NCBI RefSeq assembly: GCF_001995255.1
Contig: NZ_MUZR01000028.1
Span: 1-49,128, forward strand
DNA length: 49,128 bases
From: Thioalkalivibrio halophilus
GTDB lineage: Bacteria > Pseudomonadota > Gammaproteobacteria > Ectothiorhodospirales > Ectothiorhodospiraceae
Reading direction: 5' to 3'
Position 1 is the first letter of the stretch; every line of letters starts with the position of its first letter. A program made the position numbers and the translations under genes. The notes beneath the pieces were generated by a model. That model saw nothing but the letters and a program-made list of their open reading frames with translations. It made no database searches and was not told the origin of the DNA. Shown here one piece after another: positions 25,833 to 32,644 of the stretch.

Positions 25833-26030
25833 TCAGGAACCCCTTTGTTGATCGTGCCCTTTGCCGGCCCCGGCCTGCTGAACAGCACTCCCCGGACGAA
25901 ACCCGCGGCCCCGCGCGCCGCACAGTGCGCAGCGTACCAGAGCTCGCGGGGGCGGGGCTGCTTGCAATCGCCGGGACGATCCCAACAATGCACCGCATAT
26001 CCCGTATTCCGATCTTCCAGGAGGTTTCCG
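25833..26030. promoter_or_regulatory. Divergent intergenic region between parE and the thioredoxin-TPR gene
   Basis: A 198-base, GC-rich gap between divergent genes. A weak sigma70-like candidate for the plus strand is TTGCAA at 25962-25967 with AACAAT at 25984-25989 (16-base spacing). The strong ribosome-binding site CAGGAGG lies just before the ATG at 26031. No other structure was seen. Confidence 0.3.
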
Positions 26031-27020
26031 ATGACCGAAGCCGAAAACGCCACCGGCGATGCCATTCTCGACGTCACCCGCGACAGCTTCCAGCAGGCGG
26101 TGCTGGACGAATCGCACCGGCGTCCGGTGCTGGTCGACTTCTGGGCCGCCTGGTGCGGACCCTGCAAACAGCTGATGCCCCTGCTGCAGAAGATCGCCGA
26201 AGATTATGGCGGCGCGTTCCGGCTGGCCAAGGTCAACAGCGACGAGAACCAGGAGCTGGCCGGGCAGTACGGGGTGCGCAGCCTGCCCACCATCATGTGC
26301 TTTCGTCACGGCGAGGTGGTGGATCAGCAGATGGGGGTACAGCCGGAGTCCACCATCCGCGAGATGATCGATCGCCACGTCGAGCGCCCCTCCGACGCCC
26401 ACCGCCAGCAGGCCCTGGCCGCCCTGCAGGCCGGGGATGCGGCAGGTGCCGTGCGCGCGCTGGAAGAGGCCGTGGCGGTCGATCCGGGCAACAAGGACCT
26501 GCGCTCCGAACTGGCCCGCGCGCAGATCCGCGCCGGTGACACCGCGGCCGCCCGCACCACCCTGGAAACCGCGCTGGAGGCCTTCCCCGAGGACCCGGAT
26601 CTGCGCATCGAGCTGGCGCGCGCGCTGTCCCAGGCGGGCGACCCCGATACCGCCGAGGCGCAGCTCAACCAGTTGCCGCTGAACCGCGCGGAGGACGACG
26701 CGGTGAAGACCCTGCGCGCCCACCTGCGGTTCTCCCGCCGAGCCGCCGGCGCCGACCCGCAGGCGCTGACACAGGAGATGCAGCAGGGCGATCCGGCGCC
26801 GGAGACCCTGGAAACCCTGGCCGCGTATTCCATGCTGCACGGCCGCTACGAGGAGGCCCTGGGCCTGTACCTGGAACTGATGAAACAGCATCCGGACTAC
26901 AAGGACAACGAGGGCGACAACGCCGGCAAGAAGGGGCTGCTGGCGGCCTTCAACGCCCTCGGCAACGACAATCCGCTGGTCAGCCAGTACCGCCGCAAGA
27001 TGATGGCCGCGATGTACTGA
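26031..27020 (+). CDS. Thioredoxin-TPR protein (CnoX/YbbN-like)
   Basis: A 329-residue co-chaperone-type protein. An N-terminal thioredoxin domain (about residues 12-115) has the active site WCGPC with Cys42 and Cys45. Tetratricopeptide-like helical repeats follow (about residues 125-270), then the C-terminal domain ending in LLAAFNALGNDNPLVSQYRRKM that is typical of the CnoX family. CnoX proteins protect substrates of GroEL/DnaK during oxidative stress. E. coli CnoX lacks the first active-site cysteine, whereas this one has both and is probably redox-active. A CAGGAGG site precedes the start; the much longer open frame upstream is spurious. Confidence 0.9.
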   Translation: MTEAENATGDAILDVTRDSFQQAVLDESHRRPVLVDFWAAWCGPCKQLMPLLQKIAEDYGGAFRLAKVNSDENQELAGQYGVRSLPTIMCFRHGEVVDQQMGVQPESTIREMIDRHVERPSDAHRQQALAALQAGDAAGAVRALEEAVAVDPGNKDLRSELARAQIRAGDTAAARTTLETALEAFPEDPDLRIELARALSQAGDPDTAEAQLNQLPLNRAEDDAVKTLRAHLRFSRRAAGADPQALTQEMQQGDPAPETLETLAAYSMLHGRYEEALGLYLELMKQHPDYKDNEGDNAGKKGLLAAFNALGNDNPLVSQYRRKMMAAMY

Positions 27021-27023
27021 CCG

Positions 27024-27045
27024 CCGGCCGGCCGCTGCCGGTCGG
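27024..27045. terminator. Hairpin between convergent genes
   Basis: A nine-pair stem (CCGGCCGGC with GCCGGTCGG, one G-T pair) and a four-base loop fill most of the 34-base gap between the thioredoxin-TPR and diguanylate cyclase stops. It is well placed as a bidirectional terminator but has no T-tract. Confidence 0.4.
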
Positions 27046-27054
27046 GAAGCGGTT

Positions 27055-28434
27055 TCAGTCCGCGACGGCCACCTGATCGCGGCCGCTGTTCTTGGCGGCG
27101 TAGAGGGCGTCGTCGGCCCGGCGCACCAGGCGCTGGTAGTCCGGGTGGCCGTCGTGACTGGCCAGTCCGATGCTCACGGTCAGCCCGAGCTGCTGGCCAT
27201 GGGCACCCTGGAACGGCTCGGCACGGACCGCGGTGCGCAGTTTCTCGGCGATGCGTTCGGCATCGCGCGGGACCACGTCCACCAGCATCATCAGGAATTC
27301 CTCGCCGCCCAGGCGAAAGAGGTAATCGCCGGCCCGCGAGTTGCTGACCAGCAGCGTGGCGAACTGCTGCAGGATGCGGTCGCCGGTCTCGTGGCCATGT
27401 TCGTCATTGACCCGCTTGAAATAGTCGATATCCAGGGCCAGTACCGCGAAAGGGGCATGGGTCTGCTGTACGCTGGCGATGTGCCGCCCCAGCACCACGG
27501 GCAGGAACTTGCGGTTCAGGGTCCGGGTAAGGACGTCGCGCCCGGACTCCAGTTCGTTGCTGCGCTCGAACAGCTGACCCAGATGGTAGTCGATGCTGCG
27601 GACCTGCTCGCGCACGTCACGCAGGTAATCCTGCCGCTGTCGGGCCTCGACGCAGACCAGCGACGGCAGCAGGGCCTCGTCGATGCGGGCGACGGCCTCC
27701 AGCACCCGCTCGGTTTCCGCGGCCCCGCCAAAGGCGTCCACTCCCTTGTGCCGGAACCACAGGCCGAACTCGGAGGCCGACAGTCGCGGAAGCTGATCAC
27801 CCGAGGCCCCCATGGCCAGATCGAACATCAGCCCGTTCTCCCAGTCCAGCAGGCAGGCCCGCTGGCGGTCTTTCTCGCTGGCGAGGTTCTCCGACACCGC
27901 GAACAGACGGTAGGCCTCCTCGGCGCGGGCGTTGCGCTCATGCGAGCGTGAATAGGCGTGGCTCATCAGCTCCATCGCCATGTCGATGCTGTCGGAGACG
28001 TGACGCGCCGCCTGCAGCCGCATTTCGTGCCCCATCGCGGAATCCAGCTCCAGCAGGGTCAGGAACTGCTCCTTCACGCAGCGCGCGCCGCGCATGACCA
28101 GATGGATGGGGATGGAGATGCGCGCGTGGATGCCGCCCACATGGGCCTGGCGCGCGGCCTGTTCTTCCACGCCGCTGCCGCTCTCCACCGAGAAGATGCC
28201 GCGGATCCATTCCTGCAGCGACGCGTTCAGCCGCGAATTGACGTCCTCGTGGTCGAGGAACACGCAGGCATCCGGGTCCGCCAGCATCTCGGCGTAGAAC
28301 CGTTCCGCAAGCGAGGCACGGTGCTGCTCCGCCAGCTCGCGCACGCGGCCGCGCACCGGCCCGGGGCAGCGTTCGAGACGCCACTGCCATTCGTCCACCA
28401 GTTGCCGCTGTACCGCGGGCCCTCCGTCTGGCAT
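27055..28434 (-). CDS. Globin-coupled diguanylate cyclase (DosC/DgcO-like)
   Basis: A 459-residue oxygen-sensing c-di-GMP synthase. The N-terminal globin domain (about residues 10-165) has candidate heme ligands Tyr47 in ERFYAEML and His103 in GGIHARI, closely matching Tyr43 and His98 of E. coli DosC. A helical linker (about 170-295) leads to a GGDEF domain with the active GGEEF motif near residue 373. An RAGD inhibitory (RxxD) site lies just before it, so product feedback is expected. The start at 28434 follows GGGAG; the open frame continues upstream to 28917 through repeat DNA, which is not coding. No matching phosphodiesterase is adjacent, unlike the E. coli dosC-dosP pair. Confidence 0.92.
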   Translation of the reverse strand: MPDGGPAVQRQLVDEWQWRLERCPGPVRGRVRELAEQHRASLAERFYAEMLADPDACVFLDHEDVNSRLNASLQEWIRGIFSVESGSGVEEQAARQAHVGGIHARISIPIHLVMRGARCVKEQFLTLLELDSAMGHEMRLQAARHVSDSIDMAMELMSHAYSRSHERNARAEEAYRLFAVSENLASEKDRQRACLLDWENGLMFDLAMGASGDQLPRLSASEFGLWFRHKGVDAFGGAAETERVLEAVARIDEALLPSLVCVEARQRQDYLRDVREQVRSIDYHLGQLFERSNELESGRDVLTRTLNRKFLPVVLGRHIASVQQTHAPFAVLALDIDYFKRVNDEHGHETGDRILQQFATLLVSNSRAGDYLFRLGGEEFLMMLVDVVPRDAERIAEKLRTAVRAEPFQGAHGQQLGLTVSIGLASHDGHPDYQRLVRRADDALYAAKNSGRDQVAVAD

Positions 28435-28492
28435 CGCTTGCTCCCTGTCACCTGGTTCGCATCGCCCTCGCGCCGAGCGCGCGGGAAGCTTA

Positions 28493-28549
28493 TTGGAACC
28501 CCCGGGGTGACGGGCGTCAACGCGAACGTGCACACCGATCAGTGTTTCC
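28493..28549. repeat. Partial second copy of the palindromic element, head to head with the full one
   Basis: This stretch carries GGAACCCCCGGGGTG and then AACGCGAACGTGCACACCGATCAGTGTTTCC in the same order as the left end of the neighbouring element read on the opposite strand. The two ends meet at a shared CTAG (28550-28553), giving a perfect 30-base palindrome at 28537-28566. It appears to be the end of another, truncated copy. Confidence 0.65.
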
Positions 28550-28553
28550 CTAG

Positions 28554-28834
28554 GGAAACACTGATCAATATACACGCTCGCGTTGGCACCCCGGGTTTTC
28601 CGAGACAAGGCGCGGTGCGCAGCCGGTAGTGGTTCTACCGGCAAGGGCCGCAACGCAGGATCGGGGAACCCGGGGTACCAACCCCCACAAGTGATTGAAT
28701 GCAGGGGCTCGGCCGCTTTTGCGCGCGCACGGCGTTGCGGCTCCCTTGTGCAGAATGACTGCACGGCGGTCGCCGCGCCTTGTTCGCACGCAAAAGCGAC
28801 TCGAGCGCGAGCGTGTACATTGATCAGTGTTTCC
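28554..28834. mobile_element. MITE-like element with inverted ends and CTAG flanks
   Basis: A 281-base element whose ends form inverted repeats of about 32 bases (28554-28585 and 28804-28834). The left end begins GGAAACACTGATCAATATA and the right end is its near-exact reverse. CTAG flanks both ends (28550-28553 and 28835-28838), as a four-base target duplication would. The interior has nested hairpins, GCCGGTAG/CTACCGGC (28622-28642) and GTGCAG/CTGCAC (about 28747-28763), and no plausible gene. The CTAG target is known for some IS5-family elements, so a non-autonomous relative of such an element is likely; the family assignment is inference. Confidence 0.65.
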
Positions 28835-28892
28835 CTAGACTCCGGATCGATACTCATAAGAAGGCAAAAGGACGCGACATGCTGATTATCGA

Positions 28893-29006
28893 ATTGATTT
28901 CGGCTCGGTGGCCGCACTGAAATCCGCCCGGGGATCCTCCACCGTGGCGCTGGTCACCGCCTCCGGCATGATCACCATCTACATCCAGGGCCTGATCTTT
29001 GTCTGA
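28893..29006 (+). pseudogene. Remnant of a GntP-type (gluconate/glycerate) permease
   Basis: In the frame ending at the TGA of 29004-29006 the DNA reads IDFGSVAALKSARGSSTV and then ALVTASGMI. This resembles the AxLKxAQGSSTVAxxTxSA segment of GntP-family H+/gluconate symporters. It ends in YIQGLIFV, which could be the extreme C-terminus, so most of the gene on both sides is missing. The stop overlaps the TTG start of glycerate kinase, as expected if a permease-kinase operon once existed. The MITE lies about 55 bases upstream. No start codon or ribosome-binding site for an intact product is visible. Confidence 0.5.
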
Positions 29007-30153
29007 ACGACTCCGGGTCGTCGTTTGCCCGGACAGCTACAAGGGCAGCCTGGAGGCCGAGGACGTGGCCGCCGCCATGGCCCGCGGAGTGCACGCCGCC
29101 CGACCGGATGCCCGGGTACGCTCCCTGCCCATGGCGGATGGCGGCGAGGGCACGGCGCGGCTGGTCAGCCACACCCTTGGCTGGGCCTGGCACCTGTCGG
29201 ATGTGACCGACCCCACCGGCGCCCACTTGAGCGCCGGATGGGGCTGCGATCACCGCGAACAGCGGGCCGTGATCGATGTCGCCTCCGCCTGCGGGCTGGA
29301 CCGGATCCCCGACGACCGGCACGACCCCTGGCAGCTCCACAGCTTCGGCGTCGGCGAACTGATGCGGGCGGCCCTGGACGCCGGCGCCGAACACCTGATG
29401 ATCGGCCTCGGCGGCAGCGGCACGGTGGATGGCGGCGCCGGCATGCTGGCGGCCCTGGGCGTGCGCTTCCTGGATGCCGAGGGGCACGCACTTGCGCCCC
29501 ACCCCGCCGGCCTGGCCGGTCTCGCACGGGTCGCTTTCGACGCGCTGGACCCGCGCCTGGGCCGCATCGACATCACCGTGCTGAACGATGTGGACAACCC
29601 CCTGACCGGGCCGCATGGCGCGGCGGCGGTATTCGGCCCGCAAAAGGGCCTGAAGGCGGCCGACATCCCGGCGATGGATGGGCACATGGAGCACCTGGCG
29701 CGTTGCATTGATGCCGCCGGGCACCTCCATCGTCCCACCGACACCCCGGGCGCCGGCGCCGCCGGTGGGCTCGGGTTCGCACTGGACTGCGTCCTCGGCG
29801 GTAGCGCGCGCATGGGCGCGGGCTACCTGGCCGAACTGATCGGGCTGGACGCAGCGATCCGCGAGGCCGATCTGGTCATCACCGGCGAGGGCCAGCTGGA
29901 CGGCCAGACCTCGCACGGCAAGGTGGTAGCAGAAGTCGTGCGCCGCGCCCGAGAACTGCGGGTTCCGGTGGTGGCGATCGCCGGCTCCATCGCCTGCGAC
30001 GAGGCCGGGATCGGCGCCTTCGGCCTGAGCGGCGCCCGCGCCCTGTGCGACGGCAGCATCACCCTGGACCAGGCCCTGGCCCGCCCCGCACACTACATCG
30101 CCGAGCGCACCCGTGCCCTGATCGAGGCGGCCGAGCCGGGTATCCGACCGTGA
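28999..30153 (+). CDS. glxK: Glycerate kinase (GlxK/GarK family)
   Basis: This kinase phosphorylates D-glycerate to 2-phosphoglycerate (family I enzymes), feeding glyoxylate-derived carbon into glycolysis. The 384-residue protein shows the family N-terminus VVVCPDSYKGSLEAEDVA, PMADGGEGTA, IGLGGSGTVDGGAGML, and the C-terminal DLVITGEGQLDGQTSHGK. The start is a TTG at 28999, overlapping the permease remnant's stop; the next plausible starts would remove the conserved N-terminus. It begins the plus-strand salvage region. With glcE/glcF and the aminotransferase it suits recovery of RuBisCO-derived glycolate. Confidence 0.93.
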   Translation: MSERLRVVVCPDSYKGSLEAEDVAAAMARGVHAARPDARVRSLPMADGGEGTARLVSHTLGWAWHLSDVTDPTGAHLSAGWGCDHREQRAVIDVASACGLDRIPDDRHDPWQLHSFGVGELMRAALDAGAEHLMIGLGGSGTVDGGAGMLAALGVRFLDAEGHALAPHPAGLAGLARVAFDALDPRLGRIDITVLNDVDNPLTGPHGAAAVFGPQKGLKAADIPAMDGHMEHLARCIDAAGHLHRPTDTPGAGAAGGLGFALDCVLGGSARMGAGYLAELIGLDAAIREADLVITGEGQLDGQTSHGKVVAEVVRRARELRVPVVAIAGSIACDEAGIGAFGLSGARALCDGSITLDQALARPAHYIAERTRALIEAAEPGIRP

Positions 30154-30245
30154 ATCAGCGGAATGCTCCCGTCTGAAAGGAACGTGTTCGGTTGATCCGG
30201 GTCCGACTCGCAGCACGGATCGATACGAACCCAAAGGAAGACCCC

Positions 30246-31352
30246 ATGACCAAGCACGACGACGCGCTTTTTCGCCCCTATGTCCTCGGCCCGCTGGAGT
30301 TGCCGAACCGGGTGCTGATGTCCCCGCTGACGCGCTCGCGCGCCGGGCAGCCAGGCGACGTACCCACTGACCTGAACGCCGAGTACTACGCGCAGCGCGC
30401 CGATGCTGGCCTCATCATCAGCGAGGCGACGCAGGTCTCGCCGCAGGGCAAGGGGTATGCGTTCACCCCGGGCATCCACTCGCAGGAGCAGGTGGAAGGC
30501 TGGCGCAAGGTCACCGAGGCCGTGCATGGCGCCGGGGGACGCATCCAGGCGCAGCTATGGCACGTCGGCCGCATCTCGCGCCCGGAGCTGCAACCCGACG
30601 GTCAGAAGCCGGTCGCCCCTTCCGCCATCCAGCCGGAGGGCGCCTATACCTTCATCAGTGCCGAGTCCGGCATGGTTGAAGTACTGGAGCCGCGCGCGCT
30701 GGAACTCGACGAGTTGCCCGGCATCGTAGAGCAGTATCGCCAGGGTGCGCGCAACGCGAAGGCGGCCGGCTTCGACGGCGTGCAGATCCACGCCGCCAAC
30801 GGCTACCTGCTGGACCAGTTCATCCGCAGTGGCAGCAACCACCGCACCGACGCCTACGGGGGCTCGGTGGAGAACCGCATCCGTCTGCCGCTGGAGGTGG
30901 TGCGCGCGGTGATCGAGATCTGGGGTCCGGAGCGCGTGGGCATCCGCGTGAGCCCGACCGGCAGTTTCAACGGCATGCATGATGATGATCCGCTGGCGAC
31001 CTACAGCGCCTTCGCCGAGGCCCTGGATGCCACCGGCATCGCCTACATCGAGGTGGTGGAGGACTCCTTCCAGGGCAACCACGAATCCGGCCGCCCGGAA
31101 TCCATCATCGACGCGATCCGCGCGCGCTTCAGCCATACCTACATCGGCAACGGCGCCTACACCGCCGAAGAGGCACGCCAGCGCATCGACGCCGGCCGCT
31201 GCGACCTGGTCACCTTTGGCCGCCCGTTCATCGCCAACCCGGACCTGCCCGAACGCTTCCGCCAGGGCGCCCCGCTCAACGAGTGGAACGAAGCCACCTT
31301 CTACGGCGGCGACGAACACGGCTACACCGACTACCCGGCGCTATCCGACTGA
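30246..31352 (+). CDS. nemA: Old Yellow Enzyme-type alkene reductase
   Basis: An FMN-dependent ene-reductase of 368 residues with an (alpha/beta)8 barrel. Motifs are PLTRSRA near the N-terminus, QAQLWHVGRIS, the substrate-binding HAANGYLLDQF, the YGGSVENR loop with the catalytic Tyr region, and the phosphate-binding TFGRPFIANPDLPERF near the C-terminus. Relatives reduce activated alkenes, quinones, nitro compounds and N-ethylmaleimide using NAD(P)H. The ATG at 30246 follows AAGGAAG; an upstream in-frame start at 30192 is not needed. The physiological substrate is unknown, and its place in the salvage region may be coincidental. Confidence 0.92.
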   Translation: MTKHDDALFRPYVLGPLELPNRVLMSPLTRSRAGQPGDVPTDLNAEYYAQRADAGLIISEATQVSPQGKGYAFTPGIHSQEQVEGWRKVTEAVHGAGGRIQAQLWHVGRISRPELQPDGQKPVAPSAIQPEGAYTFISAESGMVEVLEPRALELDELPGIVEQYRQGARNAKAAGFDGVQIHAANGYLLDQFIRSGSNHRTDAYGGSVENRIRLPLEVVRAVIEIWGPERVGIRVSPTGSFNGMHDDDPLATYSAFAEALDATGIAYIEVVEDSFQGNHESGRPESIIDAIRARFSHTYIGNGAYTAEEARQRIDAGRCDLVTFGRPFIANPDLPERFRQGAPLNEWNEATFYGGDEHGYTDYPALSD

Positions 31353-31429
31353 AACCGGCCCCCTTCGCGCATCCCCTCCCTGGCTCGCACCACTGTGCAC
31401 CCCCGAATCCGCCCCGCGAGGATCTGCTC

Positions 31430-31621
31430 GCCGCAGGGTGCGGACCGCGGCCCGAAGACTCCGGCCATGATCCACCACCAGGCGAACCATCCGCTCTCGA
31501 CCACGGGGTCTCATTAAGGCATTTTGATGAAGGTTCACGGGGCGTCCTCCCTGGAATGGCCAGGTCGGCCAACTCAGCATCCTTCGGAGTCGCCCCGTGG
31601 ACAACCTGTTGAGAGATCACA
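31430..31621 (-). pseudogene. IS481-family insertion sequence remnant (left end and transposase 5' end)
   Basis: Read on the minus strand, this begins TGTGATCTCTCAACAGGTTG at 31621, which resembles the terminal repeat of IS481. From a GTG at 31539 it encodes VNLHQNALMRPRGRER and MVRLVVDHGRSL, the start of an IS481-type transposase (the RPRGRERMVRLV helix is characteristic). Homology fades by about 31430 and no catalytic domain or right end is present. The element's end lies about 40 bases before the TAXI gene start, so the remnant occupies its promoter region. The rest of the 31353-31660 gap shows no other feature. Confidence 0.7.
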
Positions 31622-31660
31622 CCTGGACTCCCGTCGATCAGGCCCCACGAGGAAATGCGA

Positions 31661-32644
31661 ATGAACCGGTACGGCGGATTCAACGGCCCGGCCCTGCTGC
31701 TCGGCCTGCTGGGGGTACTGCTGGCCCTGCCGGCCGCGGCCGGTCAGGCCTTCGTGAACATCGGCACCGGCGGGGTCACCGGGGTCTACTACCCCGCCGG
31801 CCAGCACCTGTGCCGGCTGTTCAATGCGGCGCGCGACGAACACGGCATGCGCTGCACCGCCGAGAGCACCGGCGGCTCGGTGTTCAACCTGAACATGATC
31901 CGTTCGGGCGACATGGACTTCGGCGTGGCCCAGTCGGACCTGCAGCACCACGCCTACCACGGCAGCGGACGCTTCGAGGCCTTCGGCCCGGCGCGTCACC
32001 TGCGGGCGATGTTCAGCCTGCACCCCGAACCGCTGACCCTGGTGGTGCACCCGGATTCCGGCATCGAAAGCCTGGATGACCTGCGCGGCCAGCGGGTGAA
32101 TATCGGCAACCCCGGTTCGGGTCAGCGCGCGATGATGGAAGAACTGCTGGACGAACTCGGCTGGGACCACGACACCTTCGCCCGGGTCGCCGAACTGCCC
32201 TCGCGCGAACAGGCCCAGGCGCTGTGCGACAACCGCGTGGATGCCTTCGTGTTCTCGGTCGGGCACCCGTCGGCCGCGATCCAGGAACCCATCGCCACCT
32301 GCAACGCCCGGCTGGTCTCGCTGGAGGGCGCAGCCATCGACCGGCTGGTGAACGAAACCCCGTATTACATGGCCGCCGAGGTCCCGGCCCGGACCTATCC
32401 CGGACAGGAAGACACCATCCGTACCTATGGCGTGGGCGCGACCCTGGTCACCTCGGAGCGCACCAGCAACGAGGCCGCCTACGCCCTAACCCGCGCGGTG
32501 TTCGAGAACTTCGACACCTTCCGCGGTCTGCACCCGGCGTTCGCGGGACTGGAGCGCGAGGCGATGGTCGACGAAGGCCTGTCCGCGCCGCTGCATCCGG
32601 GGGCGCGGCGCTATTTCCGCGAGGCAGGATGGATCCATGACTGA
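31661..32644 (+). CDS. TAXI-family TRAP transporter substrate-binding protein
   Basis: A periplasmic binding protein of about 327 residues. A signal peptide (PALLLGLLGVLLALPAAAG) is followed by the TAXI-family start FVNIGTGGVTGVYYPAGQ, then STGGSVFNLNMIRSGDMDFGVAQSD and LRGQRVNIGNPGSGQRA. The second ATG (31661) is chosen because AGGAA sits at proper spacing; the ATG at 31655 is too close to it. The stop overlaps the permease start by eight bases. TAXI proteins bind carboxylates or amino acids such as glutamate and 2-oxoglutarate; beside glcE and glcF a hydroxy- or keto-acid is plausible but unproven. Confidence 0.92.
   Translation: MNRYGGFNGPALLLGLLGVLLALPAAAGQAFVNIGTGGVTGVYYPAGQHLCRLFNAARDEHGMRCTAESTGGSVFNLNMIRSGDMDFGVAQSDLQHHAYHGSGRFEAFGPARHLRAMFSLHPEPLTLVVHPDSGIESLDDLRGQRVNIGNPGSGQRAMMEELLDELGWDHDTFARVAELPSREQAQALCDNRVDAFVFSVGHPSAAIQEPIATCNARLVSLEGAAIDRLVNETPYYMAAEVPARTYPGQEDTIRTYGVGATLVTSERTSNEAAYALTRAVFENFDTFRGLHPAFAGLEREAMVDEGLSAPLHPGARRYFREAGWIHD

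Noticed and set aside
28537-28585. Possible CRISPR or integron attC site at the large palindrome
   Set aside because: Only three end copies occur, in mixed orientation and without regular spacers; the arrangement fits transposon-like inverted ends better.
28435-28917. N-terminal extension of the diguanylate cyclase frame
   Set aside because: It reads through the palindromic element; the globin domain starts after 28434, where there is a good ribosome-binding site.
28879-28920. A 13-codon ORF (MLIIELISARWPH) before glycerate kinase
   Set aside because: Too short, no ribosome-binding site of note, and in a different frame from the permease remnant; probably chance.
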